64,000 nt of DNA from Phyto melanocephala (Eukaryota; Arthropoda; Insecta; Diptera; Rhinophoridae): contig OW799236.1 in assembly GCA_941918925.1 (NCBI GenBank), positions 99,836,562-99,900,561 on the forward strand, written 5' to 3'. Each line of letters starts with the position of its first letter. Position 1 is the first letter of the stretch. The notes under the pieces are model-generated. The model was not told the origin of the DNA. It saw only the letters and a list, made by a program, of their open reading frames with translations, and searched no databases. Made by a program: the position numbers and the translations under genes. Positions 22,577 to 31,933 of this stretch are shown piece by piece.

Positions 22577-25500
22577 ATACATATATATATTTAAAAAATA
22601 AAAAAAATCTACAATAACAACAGTATAGAAATTGCAAACAATAACAAATCAGTATTAAGTTGGAGAAATATTCTGAATAAAATTATTCATACAAGAAAAA
22701 GAATCATCATTGAATTCACCCAGAAGAATAGCACACTGCTCATGTGACAATAACTTAACATCACCATCGGGGAAAGTCACTCTGGCTTTAGGAATATCAT
22801 AATTTTGAAATTTATAATTAATGATCCTTCTCTCTTTCCTTAATTTTCGACAAAGAGATATAAGTTTTCTCCCAGCTTCGGTAACATGATCATTCAGAAA
22901 TATTTTAGATTGCACACCATTAGAAATACAAGAAGGAACAACATCATCCAGTTTAATAGAACGGTTATTATTAAAATTTATCATAACCGCATCACGAATC
23001 TGAACAGAATTAAATTTAACTAATACTGCTTTACCACGAGAGAAGTACGTACAATGTTGTATATCACCATTAGTAACAGACACATTACAAAGTGAACAAA
23101 TTTTCATAATCGTTGCACGAAGATCTTTAATTTTATTAGGTAATCCTCTAATGACAATATTGAGTCTGTTTAATCTTCTTTCCATTATACTATATTTTCG
23201 TTCAAGCCAAGCAAATCTGCTAGTAGCAGCATCATCAACTACCTTGATAACATCGAAACAATGCTTAACATCAGCTTTAACAATATCTGCATCAGCAGAA
23301 TTGTAAGGCGAATGTGAGTTAACAAAAACATTAAACTTATCCTCAAGCTGCTTTAATCCACATTCTAGCTTTTCATCCAATAAACGGCGGCAATCTTGCA
23401 TTTTACTATTCAACTCTTTATCCAAAAAAGCCGTAAGTGTAGCAAAGCCTTTCTTCAGTTCCTCCTTAACATCACAAACTTTGGGCATATTTGTGCAATT
23501 ATCACAAACATATTTAAAAACTTTGTTTTTAGTCATCAAAATGTGCTGCTCCAAAGTAATTTGCGCACATTGTATATGAAAAAACTTGTTACAGTAAGCG
23601 CATCCAATACTTCTCTGTGTTTTTGTAACATTTTTGCTACAGTCAGGACATTTATGATACTCTGTATGAGGGGGCATATTAGTATTAATAACAAGCATTA
23701 ACTTCCAACAAACCAAAACAAAGCTCCAAAACATATAACAAATTCTACAATATATTGTATTAAAATTTCAGCTGATGCTCACAGAGAAAATTACCAACGG
23801 CCAGGATAAGATAATAAATGTCGTTCAATATAAGATGTAGATGTGTATATACATAAATAGCTGGTATTGTATTTACACCAACAAGTAATAACGGTACTAT
23901 CAATCATCATTAGTCATTCTAAGTCTCATCCTCTTCTTCACACCAGTGAATAATATCGGCTACCACTTCGGATATTCAGAGAGTATTATTAGCAAAACAT
24001 GCATAAGTGCTTACGGTTACAGCTAAATAAATACTCCATTCGTTTAATGTTCGGCATAAGAAAATACAAGTAACCGAAATCTAAGTATTTTTCGTAAAAT
24101 ACTCGATATTGCACAAAGTACAACTAATTAGAATTAAGTACTTAAATATTATGGATTATTCGTAAAAAAGCGAATAAAATGAGTAATCGCTTTAAGTAGA
24201 AATTTTCAAAGCGTTTTGGTTTAATAACAATGCACTTGCTTGGTTTAAAAAAAAAAATTTCAAATATAATGGTACAAACGCACACATACACAAATAAAAG
24301 GTTTTCCAATAGGGATGATATGATTTTGAAGTGACGTAGTGTTTAGAATTTCATCATTGAGAGATATACGCAAAAACAACGTTTACAAATTTTATTATCA
24401 AAATAATCGTTCTCCAATTGCAACTTTTCGTGCACTTTTGCCATTTTATGTTCGTAATATTCATCCTAGTGTGCTCGCTATTCGTCGAATTGTTGAAAAT
24501 TTTGAGCTTTCATTTTCTTTGCATAATGTTCAAGTGCCAATAAGACAAAGAAACGCTCGAAGTTATGCAAATATTGCTGCCGTACAGGCAAGTGTTGCTG
24601 AAGACCGCATTTGTCGATTCCAAGACGAAATGAAGCTGGTAACACCGTTACTGTCAATGGAGAGCGTTATAAATCGATGATAACCAACTTTTTATGACCG
24701 AAATTTGAAGAACTTGATCTTGACAGCATTTGGGGTTATTTGAAGTCATTGGTCTTTCGAAATAAACCAGACTCTCTTCAAGTCAATATTGAACGTGCCA
24801 TTCATGACATACGACATGGTTTAGTGAAAAAAGTGCTCCAAAAACTGGGTTCATCGAATTCCAGCAAATCCTCTAAACAAAATTTCATCTCAACCAATAG
24901 TCTACACATATTCACAATAGACATCACTGCTTACTTTAAAAATTTCCTTTTTGCTTCCATTGGAAATGATAAACTACCTATAAAAATTAGAGAATACACT
25001 GATTTTATTATAATTCGGGTGGTATTTCTAAATTGATTTTGCATGGAAAAATTATGTAATTTGACTCGTTATTAGGCTTTGAGTTACAAATAAGACATCG
25101 AATTACCAATATCATTGCCGAGGAAAAATTCTATTAGGAGATGTAGCCTTAAAAACTATTTAACTTATTCAATTCCTTTAACTTTACTTATTATTATAAC
25201 TTATTTTAAAACTTAATTACAAATTGTTGGCAAAAATTCACAACCCACAAAGTTTCGGTTCGTTTACACTAATCTGCGTCTTTCTACTATTTAACAAATT
25301 AGAGCTATTATATAAAAAATGTATTTTTATTTACTTTATTTACAATATTATTATAATATTCTGAATTAGTTGTTTTATCAAAAATCCACATTTCCAATTT
25401 AATTGTAAAATTTGATACCTAATTTTACTATAATTTTAAAGTTAAAAACATTTCATTAGTTTTTTTGCAGACCATCTGAATTATTCCACGTTCGAAAAAA

Positions 25501-27322
25501 TATTGAAGATCATGGTTATGTAACTATAAATACAGAACACATTTATATTCCACTGGTAAGTAGAAATAAATAAATTTTTAATATTTGTAAAACACAAATT
25601 ACATAATAAATTGTAAATGACTATATTCTGACCCCCATATTCATAGGCTTTCATTCATTAAAAATTAAATAAATTTGAAATCTACTTTAAGAAAACTTTT
25701 TTTTAATTTTTAATAAAACACGTTTAAAACTCATTTTTAATTTTATAAATATGGGGAATAGAATTTAAAATGAGCTTGAAATGTATTTCATTTAAAATTT
25801 TTCATAAAAAATTTTCTTAAAATTATTTAAAAATTAATTTTAATTTTTTATGAATAAAAGCATAATACCTATTATAAATAGTAATAATAGTGGGCCAATT
25901 CAAAGTGGTTGCATATCAGTCATATTTGTACTATTTCATATTATTTTATGCACGCATAAAATTTTTGTTAGTAATTTCCATACAAAAAATAAATAATATG
26001 ACTTTACACATTTGTTTCCTATGTATAAGAAATTGTTTATGTTATACTTTTAACCATACTGTCTCTCAGAGAGAATTTCTTCGCTTCTCACCTCTCAGAG
26101 AGAATATTTTATATATTCTTCTTTCCTGTATACATACAATTTTTAACAGCGTCATCTCTTTGTCTTCTTCTTGTATTAAATACATAATTTGTTAACAAAA
26201 GGTGTTCAAAGTCACTAGTCATATTAATATGAATTATATGACATAGTACAATATGAGAGTCTACTTTAAATTGGCCCAATGTGTAAAAGTTTGTTTGTAT
26301 GTAAACATGCCCAGCAAAATCTAGGTTATGACTTACACGCCTTTCTCACTAGGCAAGTCACTTGCGCAAGTGACAAGTACGGCAAGTACGAGCAAGTTTT
26401 TGTTGAGAAACCAAAAACAAAAGAGTAATAAAAACAAACAGGAGTGCTATATTCGGCCATGTCGAATCTTATATACCCTTCACAACGTGTAGTCAGGCAA
26501 CAACAATTGTTTATGTCACCATTTATCTCATATGAAATACGTACATACAAATATAAAAACATCCCATTGTAATATTATACATTTAGTTTACTTATGTGCT
26601 TAAAAAAAATAAATTAAAAGAAAAATTAAAAATAAAACAATAAAAATTTAAATAAAATATAAAATAAAAAAAATTTGTTGGCTCACTCTAACCAGTATAC
26701 CACGTTTGTATGTGTAGATAATTGATAATTGTAGAAATTTCAAACGGAATGACAAACCTATATATACCCTTTTTCACTGTGTGAAGAGTATAATAAGTAA
26801 AAGAGAACGAAACTTGGGCAAGTCAGTTGCTGAGTTTGAACATGAAAGCAAGTTCAAAGAAAAATAAAAGAAAATAAAAAACTAACTTGAGCAAGTGACT
26901 TGCCTAGTGAGAAAGGGGTGTTACTCTTTTATGAAACAACATACTCTTCAATGAATATTACATATCGTCTGTCTTGCTAAGAAGTGTTTAAGTAATGAGT
27001 CGATTTATATTGCGATTCATATTTATTTTTTAGACATTTGCTTAGACATACACACTATACAAAATCTTATTGCGAAATTTGTTAAAGGCCGCTCTGGCTT
27101 GCAGCAGTAATTCTATGTCAAATATAGATTATAAGTATATGAATTATACAAATCTATTAATCAATATAATAATAATAAATATTAAGAAATGTTTTTTTTC
27201 CTATTTTACAGAATGTGGTAGAATTACTCCCTGAAGAATCTAAAGATTATCAGAAGTTTATTACAAAACTTAGAGAAGTATCTGGCATTGAAGAAATATA
27301 CGACAATGTAAATGATATTTAA
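16632..27322 (+). CDS. TACO1: TACO1/YebC-family mitochondrial translational activator, four exons
   Basis: Exons 16632-17095, 18468-18642, 25460-25555 and 27212-27322 join in frame to 281 residues. After a basic N-terminus with few acidic residues (likely mitochondrial presequence, FPARNLSIARYGL) comes AGHSKWANIRHIKAAKDEQK, the invariant opening of YebC/TACO1 proteins. Exon 2 carries HMFKEIGLVEA and AVTEDAIICGAEEVEIID; exon 3 PSELFHVRKNIEDHGYV and HIYIPL; exon 4 NVVELLPEESKDYQKFITKL and ends YDNVNDI. Family role: TACO1 aids translation of mitochondrial COX1. The fly ortholog should be the CG4957 type. ATG 16632 is the first in frame. A LINE in antisense and other elements swell intron 2 to 6.8 kb. 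AATAAA at 27325-27330 lies just after the stop. Confidence 0.93.
17472..17705. repeat. Tandem repeat, 82-bp period, three units
   Basis: Units start AGTTGG at 17472, 17554 and 17636, each with TTTGTTATACCATAAAGGAG or a variant and AAAGCCSGNCGAA-like text. It lies in TACO1 intron 1. Confidence 0.85.
17905..18185 (-). mobile_element. Non-autonomous element, family C, copy 2 (inverted)
   Basis: It is the reverse complement of the copy at 13351-13724 over most of its length, sharing ATTTAATCACTTTGTCACCA and AATGAATGCAACATCATGCA. It is shorter and its outer ends are eroded. Confidence 0.7.
18468..18642 (+). CDS. TACO1: TACO1 exon 2
   Basis: Acceptor ATTTTAG, donor GTAAGT. Encodes ATIVDANHMFKEIGLVEA and the EDAIICGAEEVEI segment; ends in phase 0. 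Confidence 0.93.
19177..21990 (-). CDS. LINE ORF2: endonuclease and reverse transcriptase
   Basis: A 937-residue frame from ATG 21990. The N-terminal quarter is an APE-type endonuclease: NIGHLNCTSFNL, VFGVSETWL, RGGGVALYIS and IMGDFNNNLFD. The reverse transcriptase follows from about residue 480: FRPISILPILSKMVEYLIK, SGFRCNRSTT, SLDLAKAFDKVSH, SGVPQGSVLGPLLFIMFMND and the catalytic FADDVQLL. The C-terminus has the LNRVVRFLYSVR-type thumb region seen in jockey/CR1-group elements. Expected product: target-primed reverse transcription enzyme. The final endonuclease motif reads SRHS rather than SDH, which may lower activity. Confidence 0.93.
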   Translation of the reverse strand: MSVRQNLGAVISDNSFLRSQLYKLNHNLNIGHLNCTSFNLKPNSSKFSEIKSLLDGGYLDVFGVSETWLKEIVSTSVVDIPGYLCLRNDRPCGRGGGVALYISTSIAHKVVYVGVNYGVVECLFVEVLVGDARILVGVVYLPHGDIYSFENEVSDILVRYSEIVIMGDFNNNLFDNVKSMRVREIFGRMNLSLVHNSMPTHFDISHNSTSLLDSFLVTSPGLVEVSSQFQCPGISRHSFIFLSLRIPKKIIKRFYEYYDYDVVSNDSFQAIVTRCDWDTMHMSSNVDEQLMLLNNNLQFLHSFVPLRKRFIYNRRDNWINAPEIKYHLSIRDLAYKTYLVNKTDNNWKIFCRCRNKAKSVMRKFKRSAHASLFEGRDSSEIWSILRKNGVADTVDNIGCGDPDYLNNVFSSNQTMDSNDIGEMPFNACGGFSFRCVDVFEMFKAFDLIKSKAVGSDGFTLKFIKLLMPFIGNHILCLVNTILTTSSFPLLWKIAKIIPLRKNNMMDEFRPISILPILSKMVEYLIKIQLVEHIDDSLLLHDCQSGFRCNRSTTSLLLGLTEHIRESVSDKGVCVLLSLDLAKAFDKVSHSILVKKLHMYYGFSGSACKLIFSYLSGRKQFVYSGGRASSMLSVHSGVPQGSVLGPLLFIMFMNDLFDKISCNMCVPFSFADDVQLLFRGRTEFPDVFQNMIDYTSGLLSCWISDNGLSVNVRKSKAIIFGKSIKNSFSVTLDGTLIEFVDKIKCLGVILDSGLNFESHVNFVISRINFTLRKLYSLNLSLPFNVKKQVVHALIMPIFLYGLEVYAGTFGYIIKRLRLVFNRVVRFLYSVRFGQHISSFVLKFLGFSFMEFINFRNILHFYKLYKLQIPKYLVKFFRFCRSNRKRQLIIPRLTSILERSFCVRVARTYNRLSDTLRTFDVNIDSFRKKLFRELSDNST
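22088..22590. repeat. TA/CATATA microsatellites in the LINE inter-ORF spacer
   Basis: Runs of TATATACATACATATATA at 22100-22140 and TA dinucleotides at about 22540-22590. Confidence 0.8.
22655..23734 (-). CDS. LINE ORF1: PHD finger, coiled coil, RNA-binding C-terminus
   Basis: A 359-residue frame from ATG 23734; an in-frame ATG at 23677 (MPPHTEYHKC) may be the real start. Residues 28-80 form a PHD-like zinc finger (CPDCSKNV, IGCAYCNKFFHIQC, YVCDNC). A helical, probably coiled-coil region follows (LDEKLECGLKQLEDKFNVF). Then comes an RRM-like segment (LNRLNIVIRGLP) and a C-terminal FP-like domain (KIFLNDHVTEAGRKLISLC). PHD-bearing ORF1 proteins are known from CR1/L2-related LINEs. Likely an RNA chaperone packaging the element's RNA. 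Confidence 0.88.
   Translation of the reverse strand: MFWSFVLVCWKLMLVINTNMPPHTEYHKCPDCSKNVTKTQRSIGCAYCNKFFHIQCAQITLEQHILMTKNKVFKYVCDNCTNMPKVCDVKEELKKGFATLTAFLDKELNSKMQDCRRLLDEKLECGLKQLEDKFNVFVNSHSPYNSADADIVKADVKHCFDVIKVVDDAATSRFAWLERKYSIMERRLNRLNIVIRGLPNKIKDLRATIMKICSLCNVSVTNGDIQHCTYFSRGKAVLVKFNSVQIRDAVMINFNNNRSIKLDDVVPSCISNGVQSKIFLNDHVTEAGRKLISLCRKLRKERRIINYKFQNYDIPKARVTFPDGDVKLLSHEQCAILLGEFNDDSFSCMNNFIQNISPT
24339..25000 (+). pseudogene. Decayed mariner-like transposase
   Basis: The first piece reads NNVYKFYYQNNRSPIATFRA and ANIAAVQASVAED, the helix-turn-helix half. After a deletion removing the catalytic core, the C-terminal part reads GYMKSLVFRNKPDSLQ-like and IERAIHDIRHGLVKKVLQ. Frameshifts inside. 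It sits upstream (5') of the LINE within TACO1 intron 2. Confidence 0.75.
25460..25555 (+). CDS. TACO1: TACO1 exon 3
   Basis: The in-frame acceptor is TTTCATTAG ending at 25459, giving FFCRPSELFHVRKNIEDHG. The stronger-looking TTTTTTGCAG 11 bp downstream would give an immediate TGA. Donor GTAAGT at 25556; phase 0. Confidence 0.85.
25891..26278 (+). mobile_element. MITE family E, copy 1
   Basis: TIRs TGGGCCAATTCAAAGT and ACTTTAAATTGGCCCA. The interior carries CTCTCAGAGAGAAT twice, about 40 bp apart. Two more copies lie at 45453-45842 and 61673-62895. No coding sequence. Confidence 0.85.
26336..26920. mobile_element. MITE family D, copy 1, with family A repeat inside
   Basis: The ends are CACGCCTTTCTCACTAGGC and its near complement at 26902-26920; TTA is duplicated at 26333-26335 and 26921-26923. 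Repeated AAGTCACTTGCGCAAGTGAC motifs mark the arms. A family A element (26438-26793) is embedded. Harbinger-type by TSD. Confidence 0.85.
26438..26793 (-). mobile_element. Mini-me/DINE-like repeat, family A, deleted copy
   Basis: Starts AGGAGTGCTATATTCGGCC and ends CACTGTGTGAAGAGTATA; the central part is deleted. Confidence 0.75.
27212..27322 (+). CDS. TACO1: TACO1 exon 4 (terminal)
   Basis: Acceptor ATTTTACAG. Encodes NVVELLPEESKDYQKFITKL to YDNVNDI and TAA. A Tc1-like element begins 22 bp later. Confidence 0.93.
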   Translation, partial: NVVELLPEESKDYQKFITKLREVSGIEEIYDNVNDI

Positions 27323-27671
27323 AAAATAAAAATATATCTACATGCAGTCGCAACAAGCTTAACTCGGTCATCAGGTTTTACGAAAATAAATGGTTAAATT
27401 AAAGAAAACAAAGGTAATAATAAAAAATTTGTTTATTAATTTTTAATATACATTTATTTTGTTATAAAAAAACAAAAAACAATATTAAAACTCATTAGCC
27501 ATAAATAAAACTTTGCGAAGAAAACACCCCCTATCAAAAAGAAAATTCCACAAGCCAAACTCGGACGGTTGCAAGGACTTTTAAATAAAGGATAAATATT
27601 TAGTTAATTAATACTTCGTGTGTAAGCCCTTATTTTTTATTACCATTTTGAGTCTTTTGGGAATAGACTTA

Positions 27672-27902
27672 TACCCCTTTCTGACTAGGCAAGTCACTTG
27701 CGCAAGTTAGTTTTTTATTTTCTTTGAACTTGCTTTCACGTTCAGATTCAGCAATTGACTTGCCCAAGTTTCGTTCTCTTTTACTTATTATACTCTTTAC
27801 ACAGTGAAAAAGGGTATTATAGGTTTGTCATTCCGATTGAAATTTCTACAATTATCAAAACACAAGACTTGCGCAAGTGACTTGCCTAGTCAGAAAGGGG
27901 TC
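27672..27902. mobile_element. MITE family D, copy 2, inside the Tc1-like element
   Basis: TACCCCTTTCTGACTAGGC at the left and its near complement at the right; TTA duplicated at 27669-27671 and 27903-27905. It contains a 70-bp remnant of family A (about 27787-27856) at the same internal position as in copy 1. Confidence 0.85.
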
Positions 27903-28028
27903 TTAACTAGTTTCTGGCAATAGCTATGTGGTATTTTTTCTTATTCTTGTAATAATACCTTTTTTAACTCTGCCTTACTCGAAACAATGTGTATTGGACC
28001 TTTTTATTGAGATAGTCCCATAAATTCT

Positions 28029-28259
28029 CTATGGGTTTATATCACGACTCTGGGGGGAAATTTCACGAACATTATTTCCATCTTTGGCCTGTTTAATAAA
28101 TAATTTTCTAACTTTTACACTAAGTAGTTTGACATCTTTGTCTAGGCATCCTCTTTGTTTAATTTTATTTCGTTTATTATGACCTAAAACTGAGCTAATG
28201 TTACCGTCCGAGTTTGGCTTGTGCAATTTTTTTGGACTTTTCGGAGTTTTTTTTCGCAA
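28029..28259 (-). pseudogene. Tc1 transposase fragment
   Basis: The open segment ends FIKQAKDGNNVREISPQSRD, then INP. The protein continues in broken frames to about 27600. The N-terminal DNA-binding domain and first catalytic residues are absent. Confidence 0.7.
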
Positions 28260-28429
28260 AGTTTTATTTACAAGTAATAAATTTTAATTTTGTTTACCGC
28301 TTTTAATAACTTACTAAATACGCATTTAAAAACTTTATTTTGACATTTTATCATTAGTACACAATTCTTTGATTTTTACCAAAAATAAATATATAAAACT
28401 GATGTCCGAGTTTACGTGAGGCGACTGTA

Positions 28430-29055
28430 CATATTTTCAACAATAGTCAGACGAGTTGCCATCAGACTTGTGGTTGTGTGCTGTCATATTCCAGTACATA
28501 TTTTATAATGAAAACTTTACTTTTCGTAATAAATATACATTTATATAAAAAAAAAAATAACTGACTCGGTGTTTTAACAAATCAGAAGTGATATATGTAC
28601 ATACTTACAATAAATAAAATATGAGTACATTCTAAAAAGTACAGAAAAAAACATTATAGTACAGCTGATTTTGTTGTTTTTATTTTGCTTTTTTAAGCAA
28701 AGTTATATTTGTATACACATACCGTCGTTCGCAAATTATTGTGTTCTTTATGATATGTAAAACCTTTTATTTATATTTATCACGTTAGATGTCAACATTT
28801 AGAAAATTAGGTTATACTGATTTAGTCTTTGTGACATTCAAACACAATCGTAAAAACTATTTTATAACTATACTTTTTTTGCTATTTCAATCATTAATTT
28901 TTTTTGGGAAATGGAGGGTTTTGGTAGGCTTTGGTCCTTTTTTAAGAAAAGTTTGGTAGGAAAATTATTTTCGTTGTGGCATTGCTGTACATAATGTACA
29001 TTCGTATTTGGGAAAATTTGTATGTATATATGTTTATACTCCTACATGTACATAC
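28430..29055. other. Intergenic sequence without recognised features
   Basis: AT-rich; no long frame, TIR or tandem repeat seen. Confidence 0.5.
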
Positions 29056-29394
29056 CCGGTGGCGAACGTCCTCATGATTCATAGTGACAAAAGCTGACAA
29101 TGTTAAGTCATCGACGACAAATGCTGATTTCTCTTTGGTGTCTTATATAGACTTTTATCGACGACCGACCTTGCGACAATATCATCATGATTTATTGGCG
29201 CACTTTTATGTACTCATAACAGAAAATTTCACTAAGTTTCAATTTTCATAAGGAAAATGACTCTTTAATGATGTCATTCATAACTCACTACGTTTGTTTC
29301 ATTGGCACGTGAAAATTTCGACTTGATACTGACTATCGCAATGATTCAATAATGAAAATGTCGTTGTGACGATGTGGCTCAAATTTGCCACCGG
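29056..29394. mobile_element. MITE-like unit with 11-bp ends
   Basis: CCGGTGGCGAA at 29056 and TTTGCCACCGG at 29384-29394. The interior is less A/T-rich than its surroundings, with many CGAC/GTCG motifs. No clear target duplication. Confidence 0.5.
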
Positions 29395-29544
29395 TTAAAT
29401 GTATGTATGTGGGAGTGAATTTGCAACATCCACAAATGACCTGAAGTTGGGAAAGGCAGTTGTTTGTATTGAGTCAAATATATTAAAAAAATATTTAACT
29501 TTGTAATTTGTATTTAATAAATTCTTCACAACGTATATTTGAAG

Positions 29545-29895
29545 ATGAAGAAAGAAACGATGAGAGAACCTTTAGTCTTAAGCGACGATTCAATAAGTAG
29601 ATCAGAGATGGAAGCTATCAATCTTCCGAGTCAAGATCCAGTAAAAAATCTCGATATTATTCCGAATATTCAGATGGTGGAAACAGCAATAGAGAAGGAG
29701 AAAGCAGTAATGGAGTAGACCAAGAAGAAGAGGACAGAGGATCAAACTATGGAAACTCTGAAGAAGAAAAACATCGATAGAGGAGGAAAAGAGGATAGCA
29801 AGCATAATGATAGGCGAAGTAACACATATTTCTCTCCTGTCTTTAATATTGATAATATGGACGAAAGAATTTCTGTTGGAGATCAATTCAATTGA
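29545..29895 (+). pseudogene. ORF with a single in-frame stop
   Basis: ATG at 29545 opens MKKETMREPLVLSDDSISRS. A TAG follows VETAIEKEKAVME, then the same frame continues to NTYFSPVFNIDNMDERISVG and TGA. Hydrophilic and acidic. It may be part of a retroelement Gag-like protein, but I cannot assign it. Confidence 0.4.
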
Positions 29896-30027
29896 ACAAA
29901 CTTATATGTATTTAATAATTTTCTCAACATACATACATACATATGTAAAGGTATAGAAAATAAAAAATTAAAAATTTTTTTTACATGTTTCAGTCCTAGC
30001 AAAAGTTTTAAAAAAATGGGTTCGAAT

Positions 30028-30832
30028 CATAGCTTGGGAATAATGATTAGTAATCCTAATGATTAGCAATTGGATTAGAAATTTTTATTGTGCTTAAAAA
30101 TTGATTAATTATGATTAGTTAGGCATTTTAGACGATTACTAATTGATTAGATTAGAAATAATCAAAAATCTAATCACAATTAGTGACGATTAGCATTTCT
30201 AATCAAATCTAATCAAAACTAATCGAAAAACTAATTGATTAGATTTCTTGATTATTTATGATTAGATTTGATTAGATCAACTATTTTTAACTATTTTTGT
30301 GAAAAGAAAATATTTATTTATCACATTTGTTGCTATATTTACATAATCTAACAGATTTTGAATATTGCATAAAATTGCATACGATTCACCCTGTTCTTAA
30401 ACTAAACACTTGACACAGCTGGTTCACTTTGTTGTTGTGTTATAATTAATGTTAATTTTCAACGTCTTTTGTGATTTTAATTTTGCTTTATTCAAATTGA
30501 AGTGTTCAAAATTATTGGTAAGTAAAAATGCACGGATTTTTTTTTATAGCAACAAATGTGATAAACAAAAATTTTCTTTTCACAAAAATAGTTGATCTAA
30601 TCAAATCTAATCAAAAATAATCAAGAAATCTAATCAATTAGTTTTTCGATTAGTTTTGATTAGATTTGATTAGAAATGCTAATCGTCACTAATTGTGATT
30701 AGATTTTTGATTATTTCTAATCTAATCAATTAGTAATCTGAAATTTTTATCTAAATTCTATTCTAATGATTAGATTATTTTATTTTTCTAATCGTAATGA
30801 TTTCTAATTCTAATTTAAATTCCCAAGCTATG
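30028..30832. mobile_element. hAT-type foldback element with GATTAG-repeat arms
   Basis: The exact 8-bp duplication GTTCGAAT flanks it (30020-30027, 30833-30840). Ends CATAGCTTGGGAAT and its complement. The arms, about 290-310 bp each, are near-perfect inverted copies and consist largely of GATTAG/TCTAATCA-type hexamers. They surround a unique centre of about 200 bp. Non-coding. Confidence 0.9.
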
Positions 30833-30840
30833 GTTCGAAT

Positions 30841-31669
30841 ATACATAAAACATAAATAGTTTAATTTTTTTTAATAGATTTTTTAATTATTATGTTGATC
30901 AAAGTAATATCTTTATAAATTATTCAATTATATAATTATAATTATGCGTTACGAAATTTGTTTGCTGATTTGAAACTGTTTTATTGTTGTTTGATTAAAT
31001 AAACGTTTGCAAATAAATGCTCACAAAATCATTACTGTATTAAAATAAACCAAATGTATGAGAATACGCCCAAATATGTTTGGCGAAATTATTTCTGACG
31101 TGTGACCGTACCTTTGCTATCACATCACAATAAAACACAATTGACAGATTACAATTTTGCACAATTTATTAATGAAACAACAAATTAATTTAAACTTTAA
31201 TTATAATTCAATTCTGAAGTATTAAAATTTTTTGACATTTATAATTGTTTTTTTTGCTGTTAAATTGAAAACATTTTTCTTTTGAATTCAAAATTAACAT
31301 AAACAATTTTACACATTAATCTTAAACATTTGTAAGCTTAAAATTTGAATAAAATCGCCTATGGTCGTTAGCAAAAAAAAAAACTGTTCTCCTCTCTTTC
31401 TTAAAAAGCTATAATTAAATACAATTTGTTTAATCAATAAACATATTTTTTACGTATATACAAATAATATGGTTCTTATAACAATATAACGGTCTTATTC
31501 ATAAAAATTAAATCAGCTTTTGAAGATGTTTATAAATCAAATTTACATAGAAAATCAGTTTTATAAACAAGCCTTTAGTAATTTAAATGAATAAGACAAT
31601 TGGTATAAAAGTATGTATGTATATGGAAAAACGTTTGTAAAACATTAAGCATTTTCCAGTAGTAGATAT
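30841..31669. other. Intergenic sequence and probable Nipped-B 3' UTR
   Basis: No open frame. It holds the 3' ends of a gene read from the right. I could not place a polyadenylation site confidently. Confidence 0.4.
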
Positions 31670-31933
31670 TTAGCATTTATGTACCTTAACTGGTGTACGG
31701 GTAACAATATCTAATTTATCAATTTTAGTTGTATTAGAAGTTAAATTGTGCACCGAGTCATCTTTTGTGTGTTCACTTTCATATAGTGACTGAACATGAC
31801 CAGTTGTTGGTGGTAGATTTAAAGTGGCCGGTGATGTGTCCAGTTTCAAACTTGAGTTTAGTTTTCCTTTTTCTCTTATTTCTTCATCTGAATCAGCATC
31901 ATCAGGATCAAGTTTTAACATTAGTTGTTTAAA
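31670..31933 (-). CDS. Nipped-B: Nipped-B last visible exon
   Basis: Acceptor TATTGCAG. Encodes FKQLMLKLDPDDADSDEEIR and a Ser/Thr-rich tail ending TRTPVKVHKC then TAA. A GTACAT inside the last codons could instead be a donor, so whether this is the true terminus is open. Confidence 0.8.
   Translation of the reverse strand, partial: FKQLMLKLDPDDADSDEEIREKGKLNSSLKLDTSPATLNLPPTTGHVQSLYESEHTKDDSVHNLTSNTTKIDKLDIVTRTPVKVHKC

Larger units (their letters stand above)
18900..23740 (-). mobile_element. CR1-like LINE with two open ORFs
   Basis: On the minus strand ORF1 (23734-22655) precedes ORF2 (21990-19177). The 3' end after ORF2 runs through about 270 bp and closes with a TAAA-type microsatellite at about 18900-18935. 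Both ORFs are open, so the copy is young or under selection. The 664-bp gap between ORFs is unusually long and rich in TA/CATATA repeats. The 5' end was not resolved; it is at or beyond 23740. It lies in TACO1 intron 2, antisense to the host gene. Confidence 0.88.
27345..28427 (-). mobile_element. Tc1-like element with long inverted repeats (Minos-like layout)
   Basis: Ends CAGTCGCAACAAGC and, inverted, CAGTCGCCTCACGTAAACTC. Homology between the arms runs at least about 230 bp inward, to AAATAAAACTTTGCGAA. The right flank is TA; the left is TG, taken as a mutated TA. The minus strand carries the C-terminal part of a Tc1 transposase: SPQSRDINP, ENLWDYLNKKVQ and, after an inserted MITE, IPKRLKMVIKNKGL. 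Most of the transposase is deleted. Long arms resemble Minos. Confidence 0.8.
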
